A stretch of DNA of 8,162 nt. Origin: Bacteroidota bacterium. GTDB taxonomy: Bacteria > Bacteroidota > Rhodothermia > Rhodothermales > UBA10348. The stretch lies in contig JAAZVD010000058.1 in NCBI GenBank assembly GCA_018623785.1, positions 1 through 8,162 of the forward strand, given 5' to 3'. The notes under the pieces were generated by a model, which was not told the DNA's origin, searched no databases, and saw nothing but the letters and a program-made list of their open reading frames with translations. Numbering within the stretch: position 1 is the first letter of the stretch; the number at the start of each line of letters is the position of its first letter. The position numbers and the translations under genes are program-made. Of the stretch, positions 6,698-8,162 are shown one piece after another.

Positions 6698-8162
6698 ATG
6701 AAGCGACTCGTCGTCGTCGAATCCCCGACCAAGGCTCGTACCATCCGCAAATTCCTCCCCGACAGCTATGTCGTGGAGGCCAGCATGGGGCACGTCCGGG
6801 ACCTCCCTCCCTCTGCCTCGCAGATTCCGGAGAAATACAAGAAGCAGAAGTGGTCACGGCTCGGTGTCAATGTGGATGAGGATTATTCACCGCTCTACAT
6901 CGTGCCCTCGGACAAGAAGAAGGTCGTTTCCCAACTCAAGTCGGCGCTCAAGGAAGCCGATGAACTTTATATCGCCACGGACGAGGACCGCGAGGGCGAA
7001 TCCATCGGTTGGCACCTGCTGGAAGTGCTCTCTCCCAAGGTTCCGGTTCGCAGGATGGTATTTCATGAGATTACGAAGCCTGCCATCCTCGAGGCCCTGG
7101 AGAATACTCGGGACATGGATGAGCATCTGGTTGAAGCGCAGGAGACGCGTCGCGTCCTGGACCGGTTGGTGGGATATTCAATCTCCCCGCTGCTCTGGAA
7201 GAAAATTGCACCCCGTCTGTCTGCTGGACGGGTACAGAGTGTTGCCGTACGCATTCTGGTGCAGCGCGAGAGAGAGCGTATCCTGTTCATTCCGGCGGAG
7301 TATTGGGACCTCAAGGCAGGCCTTGCAACCCAGGGAACCCCCTTTGAAGCGGTCATGACCCACACCGCGGGTCTTCGCTTGGCCGCCGGTAGGGATTTCG
7401 ATGATAACACAGGCCGATTGGCCGAGGGAACGGTGGATGGCAAGGACGTCATTGTTCTCAAAGAGGACCGTGCCCGCAAACTCGAATCAGAGCTGAGCAA
7501 AAGCCCATGGACAGTGACCGAGGTGCAGCACCGGACCACGAGCCGTAAGCCTGCGGCACCGTTCATCACGTCCACGCTGCAGCAGGAATCCAGCCGCAAG
7601 CTGCGCCTTTCCGCACGAGACACCATGCGGGTGGCTCAGAAACTGTACGAACAGGGCTATATCACCTACATGCGTACGGATTCAACCACTCTGTCCAAAG
7701 AAGCCGTTTCCGCAGCTCGGGCAGCGGTCTCGAAACGGTATGGCGACGAATTCCTGAGTGATGGCCCCCGCGCGTTTGCCGGCAAGGTCCGGAATGCGCA
7801 GGAAGCCCACGAAGCCATCCGGCCCTCCGGTACGGAAATGCGAACGGCCGAAGAGTTGCGGCTCTCCGGTAATGAGGCTGCACTCTACGATATGATCTGG
7901 AAGCGTACCATGGCCTCCCAGATGGCTGATGCCAGCATCCGCCGCACTACCGTCCGAATCCAGGCTGGCAATGGCAACGATGAGTCTGTTTTCCGGGCCA
8001 GTGGGCAGACGATAGAGTTTGCCGGCTTCATGCGAGCCTATGTGGAAGGTTCGGATGATCCCGACGCAGCTCTCGACAACACTGAGAATCCGCTGCCATC
8101 CCTGAGCGAAGGTGATGTTCTGGATTTGATGGCATTGGAAGCATCGGGCCATGCAACGAAGC
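6698..8162 (+). CDS. topA: DNA topoisomerase I (type IA), N-terminal 488 residues
   Basis: Relaxes negatively supercoiled DNA by cutting one strand through a 5'-phosphotyrosine link. The gene runs off the right edge. The ATG at 6698 gives the typical start [16 protein letters not shown]. The Toprim domain has the Mg-binding acids E8 and the DEDRE group (D95, D97, E99). The following type IA core includes [20 protein letters not shown] and [12 protein letters not shown]. The catalytic tyrosine is Y324 in [10 protein letters not shown], with R326 beside it, and HEAIRPS follows from H371. All essential residues seen in E. coli TopA are present. The C-terminal part, with any zinc fingers or repeats that bind single-stranded DNA, lies outside the window. 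There is no recognisable Shine-Dalgarno site; the leader carries two close inverted repeats. The N-terminal style resembles cyanobacterial and Bacteroidota-type TopA, which is an impression rather than a search result. Confidence 0.96.
   Translation, partial: MKRLVVVESPTKARTIRKFLPDSYVVEASMGHVRDLPPSASQIPEKYKKQKWSRLGVNVDEDYSPLYIVPSDKKKVVSQLKSALKEADELYIATDEDREGESIGWHLLEVLSPKVPVRRMVFHEITKPAILEALENTRDMDEHLVEAQETRRVLDRLVGYSISPLLWKKIAPRLSAGRVQSVAVRILVQRERERILFIPAEYWDLKAGLATQGTPFEAVMTHTAGLRLAAGRDFDDNTGRLAEGTVDGKDVIVLKEDRARKLESELSKSPWTVTEVQHRTTSRKPAAPFITSTLQQESSRKLRLSARDTMRVAQKLYEQGYITYMRTDSTTLSKEAVSAARAAVSKRYGDEFLSDGPRAFAGKVRNAQEAHEAIRPSGTEMRTAEELRLSGNEAALYDMIWKRTMASQMADASIRRTTVRIQAGNGNDESVFRASGQTIEFAGFMRAYVEGSDDPDAALDNTENPLPSLSEGDVLDLMALEASGHATK

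Noticed and set aside
6515..6793. A 92-codon minus-strand frame crossing the topA start region
   Set aside because: It overlaps the conserved first codons of topA on the other strand, and I see no motif or conserved-looking composition in it.

Overview
This is a chromosomal housekeeping segment of a moderately GC-rich bacterium. The best lineage guess is the Bacteroidota/Rhodothermota side of the tree. That guess rests on the Lon N-terminus, which has an acidic lead-in followed by a 'LPILTLRNTVLFPGVVLPITVGRD' stretch, on the style of the TopA N-terminus, and on the lack of clear Shine-Dalgarno sites in front of ppdK and topA. It is inferred from remembered family features and was not searched.

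Layout, left to right. Positions 1-573 (+) hold the 3' end of a hybrid sensor histidine kinase: the end of the ATPase domain followed by a C-terminal receiver domain. After about 100 bp comes lon (+, best start 676, stop 3204), a complete ATP-dependent protease. Converging on lon, with 39 bp between the stops, is a small unrecognised gene (3244-3462, -) of 72 codons with an excellent ribosome binding site. Positions 3463-3726 are non-coding. They hold a perfect 7-bp tandem array (about 8.7 copies), several small inverted repeats and a strong GC-only terminator hairpin for the next gene. Positions 3727-6372 (-) are a complete pyruvate, phosphate dikinase gene with its catalytic residues present. 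A 325-bp divergent intergenic region (6373-6697) separates it from topA (+, 6698 to the right edge), the first 488 codons of DNA topoisomerase I.

The genes do not form one pathway. They are a sensory kinase, protein quality control, pyruvate/PEP interconversion and DNA supercoiling control. The small gene may be transcribed from its own promoter or by read-through from ppdK. The heptamer array lies in its upstream region, so array length could influence its expression.

I found no mobile element, CRISPR array, tRNA or rRNA, and no convincing new multi-gene system. The parts worth a second look are the 72-aa gene, the heptamer array upstream of it, and the structured leader in front of topA. 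The 665-codon open frame opposite ppdK is a codon-aligned shadow and is rejected.
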